Positions 26,448 to 34,255 of a stretch of DNA of 45,508 bases are shown one piece after another (within the stretch, counting starts at the first letter, position 1; every line of letters begins with the position of its first letter). Origin of the DNA: Candidatus Heimdallarchaeota archaeon (GTDB lineage: Archaea; Asgardarchaeota; Heimdallarchaeia; JABLTI01); assembly GCA_019056785.1 (NCBI GenBank), contig DXJV01000021.1, forward strand, positions 1 through 45,508. The letters run 5' to 3'. A model generated the notes under the pieces. The model ran no database searches. It saw nothing but the letters and a program-made list of their open reading frames with translations, and was not told where the DNA came from. Position numbers and translations under genes: made by a program.

Positions 26448-26608
26448 GAATTATCATTTATTTTGAAGCTCCATTTGTAAAACCAAAGCCAGAAAAGATT
26501 TTGCTTTTAGAGAAAGTGGTCGTTCGTTTTCATTTGAAATCCCAGAACGACTTCAACTGTTTATTATGGAATACACTTTTGCTTAACAGCTACAAAAAAT
26601 ATAAATGA

Positions 26609-27448
26609 ATGGAAAATAATGTCTCCCCCATGCCGAAAGAAAAAAATTACCATGTGAGGAAATTTTCGACTAATCGACTCATTCTTGCTGATTATAATAA
26701 TGTAGCCGCCACCTTTTACCGGGTGAGTGGCCTTATAGAAATAGACATTACTGCTGCATTGGCAAGAATGGAGGAAATTAAACAAAAAGAAAATTACAAA
26801 GTTTCGATGACCGCTTGGGTAGCTAAATGTCTTGCTCAGGCTGTGATTGAGAACAAACATCTCAACTCCTATCGAAAAGGACGCAAAATCATTGTCTTTG
26901 ACGACGTTGATATTAGTGTTGTGGTAGAAATCACAACAAAAAGCGGGAAAAAAGTGCCTTTCAACCATGTCATTCGTAAGGTAGAAACAAAAAGTGTCAA
27001 AGAAATAACAGACGAGATTCGAGCGGTTCAACAGCGAAAGATCGACGAATTAGAACAACTCACTCGAGACAATAGCACAAAATATATGTGGTTCTACCCT
27101 CTTCTCCCACGCTTTTTCAGGCGTTTTGTTATCCGGAGAATGCTGAAGAATCCCTTCCGGTTGAAAAAATTGATTGGCACCGTAGGAATAACTTCTCTCG
27201 GAATGTTTGTCAAAGGGCAAGGCGGTTGGGCAGTTCCTTTTGCTGATAAAACATTAAATGTTGCTCTTGGAGGCATTCGCGAACAAGCAATTCTTCGAGA
27301 TGGGAAAGCTGTAGAACAAAAATTGCTTTGTGTTACTTTTCTCGTTGATCATGACATAGTTGATGGTGCCCCTGCTGCAAGATTTATTGCTCGACTTTCG
27401 AAACTAATGACTGGGGCAGCATATCTGAAAGACCTTACTGAGAAGTAG
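26609..27448 (+). CDS. Stand-alone 2-oxoacid dehydrogenase-type acyltransferase domain
   Basis: This 279-aa protein matches the catalytic domain of E2 dihydrolipoyl acyltransferases (CAT fold). The catalytic motif HxxxDG is complete: His248 and Asp252-Gly253 in LVDHDIVDGAPAARF. Upstream, ITSLGMFVKGQGGWAVP and NVALGGI are the usual core strands. There is no lipoyl domain and no E1/E3-binding domain, and the N-terminus starts directly with the core, so it cannot work as a swinging-arm E2. Genes of this type occur alone in several archaea and may acylate other substrates. No E1 or E3 genes lie nearby. A Lys/Arg-rich insert with RRFVIRRMLKNPFRLKK (about 171-187) is unusual and may contact membranes or nucleic acid. 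Confidence 0.85.
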   Translation: MENNVSPMPKEKNYHVRKFSTNRLILADYNNVAATFYRVSGLIEIDITAALARMEEIKQKENYKVSMTAWVAKCLAQAVIENKHLNSYRKGRKIIVFDDVDISVVVEITTKSGKKVPFNHVIRKVETKSVKEITDEIRAVQQRKIDELEQLTRDNSTKYMWFYPLLPRFFRRFVIRRMLKNPFRLKKLIGTVGITSLGMFVKGQGGWAVPFADKTLNVALGGIREQAILRDGKAVEQKLLCVTFLVDHDIVDGAPAARFIARLSKLMTGAAYLKDLTEK

Positions 27449-27580
27449 TATAGATTTGAAATTAATTCAAGCTCGGAAGATTTCCTCTCAATTCCTATCG
27501 ATTCCTTACAATCCGATTAACCAATAGCACTTTCTATACTTAGGTTAGAGTAATCGATAAAAAAAGATGGGGGCTATTTT

Positions 27581-27609
27581 AAAAAAATGAGCCGCCAACA
27601 AAGACGGCT
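27581..27609 (-). terminator. Terminator of the seven-helix longin-like gene
   Basis: Past the stop codon at 27629, the minus strand carries AGCCG / CGGCT (27590-27609, ten-base loop) followed by CA and seven T (A run 27581-27587 on the plus strand). Confidence 0.6.
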
Positions 27610-27628
27610 TAATCATTAGTTGAAAGAT

Positions 27629-28774
27629 TCATTTCTCGTTTATTTCTCCTTTCTCTAGGATTAAGAATGGAAAATTCTCTTCGATTAGCGAGTAGGCTTC
27701 TTTAAAATTGCTCTTCAAGACCACCGGTTTGGATAACTCTTCTTTGTAAGTTTTTTCTATTGCTTTCCGCAAGTTTCTCAAAGAACGAACTAAAAAGAAA
27801 GTCGGGCGTTCGCAGAGAACAGCACATGTTGCTAAGGGACCTGAGTCAAGTACAATTGTTCGATCCTCAGAAACAATTCTTTGCAGGGGTTTTTTGCTTC
27901 CCAGAGACTCACTTAAGAGGTTGGAAATAGCGGTAATAAGCGAGCTTAACAAAGTCTCATTTACAATTGCTGTTTCTTCGTTAATTCTTCCCTTTGTTGG
28001 ATTCTTGGTTCGTATATTAAGAACATTCAAACCAATATAGTTAAATGCCATGATGAAATAGACATTTACTGGCAAGCGATAAATAAAATCAATTCGGATG
28101 ATATAAATAATAATGAAAATTAGCATTCCAACAATTTTTACCATATCGCCATATTCTAGGAAACCATCTGCTTTTACAAGATCGCCTCCTATATAGCCAA
28201 CAAGAAAACCTGCAGCAATAATTATGAGTGAAATGGCTTGGGAAAGAACAATGCTTTCATGATTTGATCTATAGGATCGAAGATGAACATATGCTCCTAC
28301 AAAAAAGATGAAAACACCCAGAGCATTATAAGATAAATCTGAAAGATTAGTTAAGGAACTTGAAAAAGCCTCAAATAATTCTTTGGCTGGAGGAGGAATT
28401 GTGCTTCCAATTTCAGAGGGGAAATAAAGGACTAATTGATTAAAAATAATTGCAGTAAAGAATAATACTGTGGCAATCACAAGCCGAACTCGTTGTGGGC
28501 GTGCTTGATCTAGCTCCTCAAAAAAGATATAGATGAGAAAGTAAACTATACTCCAAATAATGAGTGAGTAATAAAGGTAATATTGTGCTCCAACAGAAAC
28601 AACATTTTGCAGGACACTCAAAATACCGCCAATACCACCAACGAATAAACTTATTGTCAGAACATATGCTTTGCGTGCTTTTCGTAATGATTGATAAAGC
28701 ATAAGACCAAAGAGAAGAAAGAATAAACCTGTAATAATTCCTGAAATGATTGTTCCAATATCTGCCATAAACAT
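27629..28774 (-). CDS. Seven-helix membrane protein with C-terminal longin/roadblock-like domain
   Basis: Residue numbers count from the TTG at 28783; the ATG at 28774, with GGTG just ahead, is preferred, giving 381 aa. Seven hydrophobic segments span about 10-30, 38-60, 68-88, 100-120, 152-170, 180-200 and 215-235. After helix seven a soluble domain of about 145 residues begins LPVNVYFIMAFNYIGLNVLN, with a helix ETLLSSLITAISNLLSESL, then IVSEDRTIVLDSG and FFLVRSLRNLRKAIEKTYKE. This strand-strand-long helix-strands-helix order is that of the longin/roadblock-like domains abundant in Asgard proteomes, where they are thought to bind small GTPases. The protein may link a membrane signal to a GTPase. 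The family call rests on pattern only, and no GTPase gene is in the window. Confidence 0.65.
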   Translation of the reverse strand: MFMADIGTIISGIITGLFFLLFGLMLYQSLRKARKAYVLTISLFVGGIGGILSVLQNVVSVGAQYYLYYSLIIWSIVYFLIYIFFEELDQARPQRVRLVIATVLFFTAIIFNQLVLYFPSEIGSTIPPPAKELFEAFSSSLTNLSDLSYNALGVFIFFVGAYVHLRSYRSNHESIVLSQAISLIIIAAGFLVGYIGGDLVKADGFLEYGDMVKIVGMLIFIIIYIIRIDFIYRLPVNVYFIMAFNYIGLNVLNIRTKNPTKGRINEETAIVNETLLSSLITAISNLLSESLGSKKPLQRIVSEDRTIVLDSGPLATCAVLCERPTFFLVRSLRNLRKAIEKTYKEELSKPVVLKSNFKEAYSLIEENFPFLILEKGEINEK

Positions 28775-28937
28775 AAACACCAAGTAAATTGTAAGTCGAT
28801 TGTTTTTACACTCTTTTTTCCATTTAAATTTAAGACTATTTCGTTTTCGGCATTTTAGAAGGTTGACCTAGCTTGTATTTGTAATAAAAAACAAACTGAC
28901 TTTTGAAGAAGATGCAAAAATGTTTTTCCCTAACAGT

Positions 28938-29300
28938 TCAACATAATTTGTTTCCAAAGTTTTTGCTATCCCTTTCCGCAAGTTCATCCTGAGCTTTTGC
29001 AGCTTTATAGGCTGCATAGTTTAGCTCTTCGACGATTTGCTCAAAAAGCGGTTTGAAATCATCGCTTAGGCATTGATATTCACCAGAAGGTTTAAAGATT
29101 GCAACTTTCGTTCCCTCTTTATCTATAATTTCGAAAATCGTGCGAATTTTTTCTTCATCTCTTGAGATCTTGTCAATGTCAACCGGGGGGACCTCTTTTA
29201 ATTGGAACTTTTCGTCACAAAATCGTTTAAAAGCCAATGGAATGCGTGTTGCTATTCCGAGTTGAACATAGTGGTTTTTAATTTCATCCATATTTATCAT
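28938..29300 (-). CDS. Small soluble protein of unknown function
   Basis: This 120-aa protein has no signal, membrane helix or catalytic motif. Its centre reads IRTIFEIIDKEGTKVAIFKP, a helix-strand start that is compatible with a small alpha/beta fold, followed by helix FEQIVEELNYAAYKAAKAQDE. It ends NKLC, with a C-terminal cysteine that could be modified. It is read in the same direction as the seven-helix gene about 160 bases downstream, but a shared transcript cannot be shown. ATG at 29300 is the start; an ATG three codons later is also possible. Confidence 0.5.
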   Translation of the reverse strand: MINMDEIKNHYVQLGIATRIPLAFKRFCDEKFQLKEVPPVDIDKISRDEEKIRTIFEIIDKEGTKVAIFKPSGEYQCLSDDFKPLFEQIVEELNYAAYKAAKAQDELAERDSKNFGNKLC

Positions 29301-29452
29301 TCGACCAAAACGTCCATCACATTTCTTTATTAATCAATAACAAATAATAGTTTTCCCCAATCACCTCTACCATCTTTTTCGTTCTTTCAGTTCAGTGCTT
29401 TTCCTTAGAAATAAATACAAAATAATATAAAGAATTGCTAACAAAGGAAGGT

Positions 29453-29914
29453 ATGTCTCTTTGGCCTTCTATCTGTGCTCGTTGTGGCGAGTCAGATAAC
29501 AAAAAATTAACGAACCAGAAGTATCGATGGCAACAAATTATTTTTCAAAGCCAAACACAAACAACTAGATATACTCGTTCGGTATATGTAGATGTTGAAG
29601 GTTACCTTTGTACGCGGTGTAAAAAAATTGCATTAATTCGTTTGATCATCTCTTTACTTCTCTCAATGGTAGGCTTAAGCATTGGTTTTGCCTGGACATT
29701 TGGTGCCTTCGGTGGTGTCAATTTACTCGGCTTAATAGTCTTGGTCCCATCGATTTTTTATTTTATCTTTCTTGTATTATTACGACGTCATTATGTTCGA
29801 TTTTATATGCACTTCTATCATAGTGGTGGTTATATACAAGGTTTCTTTAGAAGTAAAAAATATAAAGAAGCTTTTTCTCAGAGTTTTCCAGGAGGAATTT
29901 ATATAAGAGAGTAA
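29453..29914 (+). CDS. Zinc-ribbon membrane protein
   Basis: This 153-aa protein begins MSLWPSICARCGES and carries a second C-x-x-C in GYLCTRCKK, forming a four-cysteine zinc ribbon in the first 45 residues. Two membrane helices follow (LIRLIISLLLSMVGLSIGFA, then LLGLIVLVPSIFYFIFLVLL), then a cytoplasmic tail rich in aromatic and basic residues (RRHYVRFYMHFYHSGGYIQG). Small archaeal proteins of this design are common and uncharacterised. ATG 29453 is taken because the ribbon starts soon after; the TTG at 29435 is a possible start, and an AGGAAGG lies very close to the ATG (one base), which fits neither perfectly. Confidence 0.6.
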   Translation: MSLWPSICARCGESDNKKLTNQKYRWQQIIFQSQTQTTRYTRSVYVDVEGYLCTRCKKIALIRLIISLLLSMVGLSIGFAWTFGAFGGVNLLGLIVLVPSIFYFIFLVLLRRHYVRFYMHFYHSGGYIQGFFRSKKYKEAFSQSFPGGIYIRE

Positions 29915-30070
29915 ATTATTCTGACATCAATTACTTTTTATTGAATTGCTTTCTAAGAACAGCAATTTACAATTAACTCTCTTTCTGGGAAGGGGTAAAA
30001 AAAACAAGATGGCCTGTCTCTTACTCTTACAAAAGTTCGAGTTTAAAAAAAAGAAATTGAACAAAACCTC

Positions 30071-30784
30071 TTATTTCATCACATCAGATGAAGTGAGTTT
30101 TGTCCAGCGCTTCGCTTCACCAGAACGTATTTTCTTGAATTCTGGCAAATAGCGTAACAGAATAACTAGGATAATACCAAAACCATATACAATTGTAAAG
30201 GCTATCCCATAGGTTCCATCAGTTAGAAATGGATGTGGTATCGGTTGAACAATCTGCATACTCGGTCCAATCAGGTCAATAATGAAGAAGAAGGGCGAGA
30301 TAAAAGATACTCCCCAGACTGAACCAACGCCAGAATAACCTGAGAGGAGGCTTAAGAGCCCAATCAAAATGGGGAAGATGAGGGGAGACATTGGCCAGTA
30401 GAAAAAGAGTAATGTGCCTGCCATTGTTCCAAGTCCTTTTCCACCCTTGAAGCCTAAATAAGGCATCCAACAATGCCCTGCAACAGCAGCAAGAGCAGTT
30501 AAAACTACAATATAATCAAGATTTGGATGAGCCGGACAAATAGCAAATTCAACAATTGCACATGCTGCAGCGCCTTTCATCATGTCTGTGAAACCATTAA
30601 CCAACCCCCAGGGGAAAAAGCCGCCAGTGGCTCGAATGACATTTCTGGTGCTAACCGAACCGGAACCAAATTCCCGGGGATCAATACCTTTCACCAGCTT
30701 GCAAATTATATATGCTGTTGGAAAACCACCAAAAAGAAAACCTATCAGTGGCCCGACAAAAAATTGCCAAACTAAAGATGCCAT
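30071..30784 (-). CDS. plsY: Glycerol-3-phosphate acyltransferase PlsY
   Basis: PlsY is a membrane enzyme that moves an acyl group from acyl-phosphate to the sn-1 position of glycerol-3-phosphate, the first step of bacterial ester-lipid synthesis. This 237-aa protein keeps its marks: motif 1 GSGSVSTRNVIRATG (40-54; usual form GSGN.GATNV.R..G), motif 2 GHCWMPYLGFKGGKGLGT (103-120; the substrate-binding FKGGKG loop), and seven or so membrane helices. The family is about 200 residues, so the length fits. Archaea make isoprenoid ether lipids, so a PlsY here is unusual, although Asgard genomes have been reported to carry bacterial-type acyltransferases. No plsX or plsC is in the window. The membrane acyltransferase-like genes just upstream are of another family. 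Confidence 0.92.
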   Translation of the reverse strand: MASLVWQFFVGPLIGFLFGGFPTAYIICKLVKGIDPREFGSGSVSTRNVIRATGGFFPWGLVNGFTDMMKGAAACAIVEFAICPAHPNLDYIVVLTALAAVAGHCWMPYLGFKGGKGLGTMAGTLLFFYWPMSPLIFPILIGLLSLLSGYSGVGSVWGVSFISPFFFIIDLIGPSMQIVQPIPHPFLTDGTYGIAFTIVYGFGIILVILLRYLPEFKKIRSGEAKRWTKLTSSDVMK

Positions 30785-30927
30785 TGTTTGTAATCACCAT
30801 TAATACTCTATTTTGAGATATTGACTTTCACCTTTTTAGCTGTAAAGCTTTCAAGTTTTTAACATTTTTGTAGGCCATTAAATAATGCTTAGGAAGAAGC
30901 ATCGCTCTCTTTTTCAATAGTGTTTTT

Positions 30928-32331
30928 CTAATTGGCTGTTTGCTTTTCAGGTATAACTTCTTGGGTTTCAGTGTGTTTATTGCCAAAATCGCGCATTGAT
31001 TTTGCCTTCCGTAGTTTCTTCGTGAGGGCATAATTCAAATGTTCGAATCCAAACTTGAAATCAATTTTTGACCAGAGGTAAACGAATAGTTGCCAGAAGC
31101 CCACAAAAGTTATCACAAAGAGAATGATCCCCCACCAGCTATACATAAAGGCATCCTTATCGCCCCAATCAACTACTTTATGTGGAGGAAACATTAGGTG
31201 AAAGGAGGTTGCAATTGATTCATTAATAAAGGCTTCAAGCACATAGAGTGTTAATGTTACTTGCCCAAAATTACGAACAATTTTTGTCTTATTTTTAATT
31301 GCCTCCACTTTCTCATCAGGTATATATTCAAATTTCTTCACCAATAAAACGAAAATCAAACACATACATCCAAGGCTGAAAAAGAGAAGCTCACGGGGAT
31401 AGATTCTATAAGAGAAGAGAACCTCAAAAATGTCTCCACCGACTTTAAGAGTGTTATTGATGGTAAAGCCCATGTTAATTATGAATGCTGCTAAAAAGGT
31501 GAACCCGAACCCAAAACCAAACTTTCTGATCGTTTTGAAGTCAGTTTTCATAGCGATTAAATAGCCACCGATCATCCCAAAGATTGCATATAACCCTATT
31601 GGAAAATATGTTAGTTGTTCGCCAATAAACACACGCAATACAAGCGCTAGAAACCAAAAAATTCCTCCTTTTGCTTTCCCGAGTTCAATGTATGGTGCAA
31701 GCCAATTATTGAGGGGGTTATTAATTAATACTAAAACAACACCCAAAGTTCCAAGGATGATAACATTCCTCCTTACTTTTTCCCTACCATTGCCAGCAAA
31801 GAGAATCCAAAGCAAGAAAACAGTTACAAAACCTGCAACAGCAATTGTAGGTAAGATTAGCATTCGGAAAAATCGCTCAGCGTCCGGCCAAGGGAGATCC
31901 CATCCATTATAAAGATTAGTAAAAAGTGAGGAAACATTCCCCATACTTGGGCGTTCAAAAAAGAATCCCTTAATTGGTGAGACAAGAAATAGAAAGGTGC
32001 TGTTAAGTAAGATGGGAGCAACTGCACGACGGAAAGGCATGCCTTTCTCTGTCCGTTTGAAAATATTATAGGTATTAACTATACCACTCATAAAGGTAAA
32101 ACCTCCACCCCAAGTAAAAAGCACGATTATTGGAAAGAGAGTGATCAACGCTGGAGTTGGTACAATTTCAAGAGCATTGGTATCAGTTCGCCAAGTGCCA
32201 TAAACCATGGGATGAACAAATAACACACCGATAATTGCCACACCACGCATAATATCAACAGAAAGCAATCGTTTCCGATTCGCTGGTGGTTTTGGCAGAG
32301 AATCTTCTAGAACACGAGAAGTTGTTTCCAA
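30928..32331 (-). CDS. Multi-helix membrane acyltransferase-like protein (DUF1624/HGSNAT type)
   Basis: This 467-aa protein has about ten membrane helices. It opens with RLLSVDIMRGVAIIGVLFVH, the signature of the DUF1624 / heparan-alpha-glucosaminide acetyltransferase family (D-x-x-RG-x-x-I...H). Members transfer acetyl groups across membranes to glycans or amines; the conserved His after the first helix is the proposed acyl carrier. Near the end, VTLTLYVLEAFINESIATSF resembles the closing helices of the family. A polar tail (KSMRDFGNKHTETQEVIPEK) is cytoplasmic. It lies upstream of plsY on the same strand with a gap of about 140 bases. The related genes at 34256-36088 and 36998-38768 are more distant relatives. 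Substrate unknown. Confidence 0.72.
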   Translation of the reverse strand: METTSRVLEDSLPKPPANRKRLLSVDIMRGVAIIGVLFVHPMVYGTWRTDTNALEIVPTPALITLFPIIVLFTWGGGFTFMSGIVNTYNIFKRTEKGMPFRRAVAPILLNSTFLFLVSPIKGFFFERPSMGNVSSLFTNLYNGWDLPWPDAERFFRMLILPTIAVAGFVTVFLLWILFAGNGREKVRRNVIILGTLGVVLVLINNPLNNWLAPYIELGKAKGGIFWFLALVLRVFIGEQLTYFPIGLYAIFGMIGGYLIAMKTDFKTIRKFGFGFGFTFLAAFIINMGFTINNTLKVGGDIFEVLFSYRIYPRELLFFSLGCMCLIFVLLVKKFEYIPDEKVEAIKNKTKIVRNFGQVTLTLYVLEAFINESIATSFHLMFPPHKVVDWGDKDAFMYSWWGIILFVITFVGFWQLFVYLWSKIDFKFGFEHLNYALTKKLRKAKSMRDFGNKHTETQEVIPEKQTAN

Positions 32332-32412
32332 TTAAATCGCCAACTATTTTATACCCTCACTTTTTTTAAAGTTTTAGCGTCGAAAAAAGTTTCTCTCTTA
32401 TGTTTGTGAGTT

Positions 32413-33100
32413 TTAGTGAGTGTGGTTTACTGTGATTACACAAAAAATACTCGAGTTGTCCACTTCTTCAATAATCGCTTCGAGTCCGAGTTTGTTAACC
32501 AGTTGTTGGAAGTCTTCTCTTGAAAAAGTTGTTGCTCGAAAGTCATCTTTACCAATTATTGCCCCGTTGCCTGTTTTTTCAAGATCAATCTCTCCCAACA
32601 GGCCGGCTTTTGCTTGCTGGAGAAACCATTCCAAGCGAGCTTCCCAGATCTTTTCAGAATAACTAGAGAGAAGAACCTTCCCTTTGTATTTTGTTACCCG
32701 AAGACTCTCTTGGATTACTATTTCAGGAGCAACTTTGAAGGCTGAAATGCCATTTTGAATTGCAAGTACCACATCAAATGTTTGAGGAGGAAACTCTAAG
32801 GCTTTGACATTCATCTTGAGTAATTCTATAGTGTTCAATCCTGTTAAGTACTCTTGCAAAATTAAGGCTCGCTTTAGAAGTGTCAATCCCAAAAACTTTT
32901 GCTGCATTTGGAGCAAGCCGTTTCAATACTTGGCCATACCCACACCCCAACTCGAGAATAATATCTGTTTTTTTAATATGGTTTAAAACAAAGTTAATTT
33001 CAGCAGATAAATATTGTTTTATCCTTTCATTTGCAATATCATAGCATTGTTTCAATCGCTCTGCAGAGAGTTTTTCACTGTAATATTTGTCTTCTTGCAT
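32413..33100 (-). pseudogene. SAM-dependent class I methyltransferase, split by one frameshift
   Basis: Reading from 33100, the first frame gives the SAM motif ILELGCGYGQVLKRL and the acidic loop FGIDTSKASLNFA, then runs out of sense. The second frame (to 32413) gives LLKMNVKALEFPPQTFDVVL and ALEFPPQTFDVV motifs expected next, and the rest of the fold to VNHTH. The two join near 32852-32860 (GCAAGAG), where one extra base or two missing bases restore a single 228-aa class I methyltransferase. No stop or missing core motif is otherwise seen. The change sits outside a long homopolymer, so it may be real; a single sequence error cannot be excluded. If intact, the target would be a small molecule or a protein; nothing shows which. 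Confidence 0.8.
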
Positions 33101-33314
33101 TTCTTTTCTATCTCCCTCCAGTTATTTGTTTGTCGTTTTTAATTATCTTTTACTTGCTCTAAAAAGCTTGCTTAATAAGGAGCCAGTCCTTGCTTTTTCC
33201 TTTCTTGATTGTTCAATTTGTCATTATGCTCAAAAAACGGTGTTTCGTTAATTTTTTCTGTTTTCTTACATAAAATAGAAATTTTTATTAATTTCTTTCA
33301 CCTTAGATTATTCA

Positions 33315-33339
33315 AATCTTAACTTGGTTAGTTAAGATT
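33315..33339. promoter_or_regulatory. Inverted repeat before the secreted protein gene
   Basis: Perfect 9-bp arms AATCTTAAC / GTTAAGATT with a seven-base loop, about 44 bases ahead of the ATG at 33383. AGATT just upstream (33306-33310) can pair with AATCT in the left arm instead, giving an alternative hairpin. A 5'-leader hairpin or an operator is possible. Confidence 0.4.
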
Positions 33340-33352
33340 CAAGAAAATGAAA

Positions 33353-33367
33353 AATTGATAATCAATT
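33353..33367. promoter_or_regulatory. 15-bp palindrome just upstream of the secreted protein gene
   Basis: AATTGAT-A-ATCAATT, perfect 7-bp arms around one base, ending 15 bases before the ATG at 33383. With the inverted repeat 14 bases upstream it makes a compact control region, possibly an operator. Confidence 0.4.
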
Positions 33368-33382
33368 ATGGGATGATTTATA

Positions 33383-34195
33383 ATGAGAAAAGCAACAAAA
33401 ATAGCTATTTTGGCAGGTTTTTTGACTGTCATTGCAACTAGTTTTGTTTTTTTAAATTCAGCTTTGGCCTATGTCGAACAATATGGTTGGGAAAGTACTA
33501 ATGCAAATGGTATGGTATCACAGGTAAAAATACAAGCACATGCAGTTTACAACGAGAATAACCAGGGTGGTGTGACCGCTTATGGCATTTGGATCCATGG
33601 GATCTATGATCTCTTCTTTTGTACAAAAGTGGTTGTCTATATTTATCTTTCAACAGAGTATTATTACGAAGAAATCAATTGGAAAACTATGGAATATTTT
33701 CATTATACTTATTGGGATCCTTCGCCTTCAACCTTTATGAGCTGGGATGGGGAATATTCTTATAACTCTGCTGTTCCAGGCGAATGGACTTGGACTGCCG
33801 GTGGAGAAGCTTATGGTATGTCTTTAAGTGCTTCCTATAAAGCGAATCCCTATGCACGATATCGTTCAGAAAATTCGGTTAGCGGTGACTATCGTTATCT
33901 AGGGTGGTTTAAAAGCGAGTATGATATGTTTGGGGGGCATGAATTCTCTGCCCTTTTGAAGTTGCACTTAATAAACGATGAAGCTCAAAAGTGGGCAAAT
34001 GGTATCTATTCCTATAATTACTATGTTGAACAATTAACAAAGATTACTAACTTGAGAATAAAATTGGTTTTTAATTTCTATTTTTATGCTAACTACATTT
34101 GGTGGCTACAAAGCTCTCGTACCTATATCCTCGGAGATGGCTCACCAGCAACAGATCTAAACTATATACCTCTTACATCTGGTTCAGTTCCATGA
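33383..34195 (+). CDS. Secreted aromatic-rich protein of unknown function
   Basis: This 270-aa protein has a clear signal peptide (MRKATKIAILAGFLTVIATS..., cleavage likely after NSALA) and no C-terminal membrane helix, so it is probably released, unlike the anchored surface proteins elsewhere in the window. The mature part is very rich in Tyr, Trp and Phe (YYYEEINWKTMEYFHYTYWD, NFYFYANYIWWLQSSRTYIL) and likely forms beta-sheet. One cysteine only, so no disulfide within the chain. I recognise no domain. It stands alone between minus-strand genes, preceded by two inverted repeats. Tyr/Trp-rich secreted proteins often bind sugars, but nothing confirms that here. Confidence 0.65.
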   Translation: MRKATKIAILAGFLTVIATSFVFLNSALAYVEQYGWESTNANGMVSQVKIQAHAVYNENNQGGVTAYGIWIHGIYDLFFCTKVVVYIYLSTEYYYEEINWKTMEYFHYTYWDPSPSTFMSWDGEYSYNSAVPGEWTWTAGGEAYGMSLSASYKANPYARYRSENSVSGDYRYLGWFKSEYDMFGGHEFSALLKLHLINDEAQKWANGIYSYNYYVEQLTKITNLRIKLVFNFYFYANYIWWLQSSRTYILGDGSPATDLNYIPLTSGSVP

Positions 34196-34255
34196 ACTAA
34201 CCTTCTCTTTTTTTATTTTTATCGAGAAAAGCTCTTTTTACGTGGAAAAAAAAGT

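Noticed and set aside
26564..27031. Minus-strand open frame of 155 codons
   Set aside because: It lies antisense to the acyltransferase gene, whose motifs are clear; the frame is rich in Phe and His, as expected from antisense reading.
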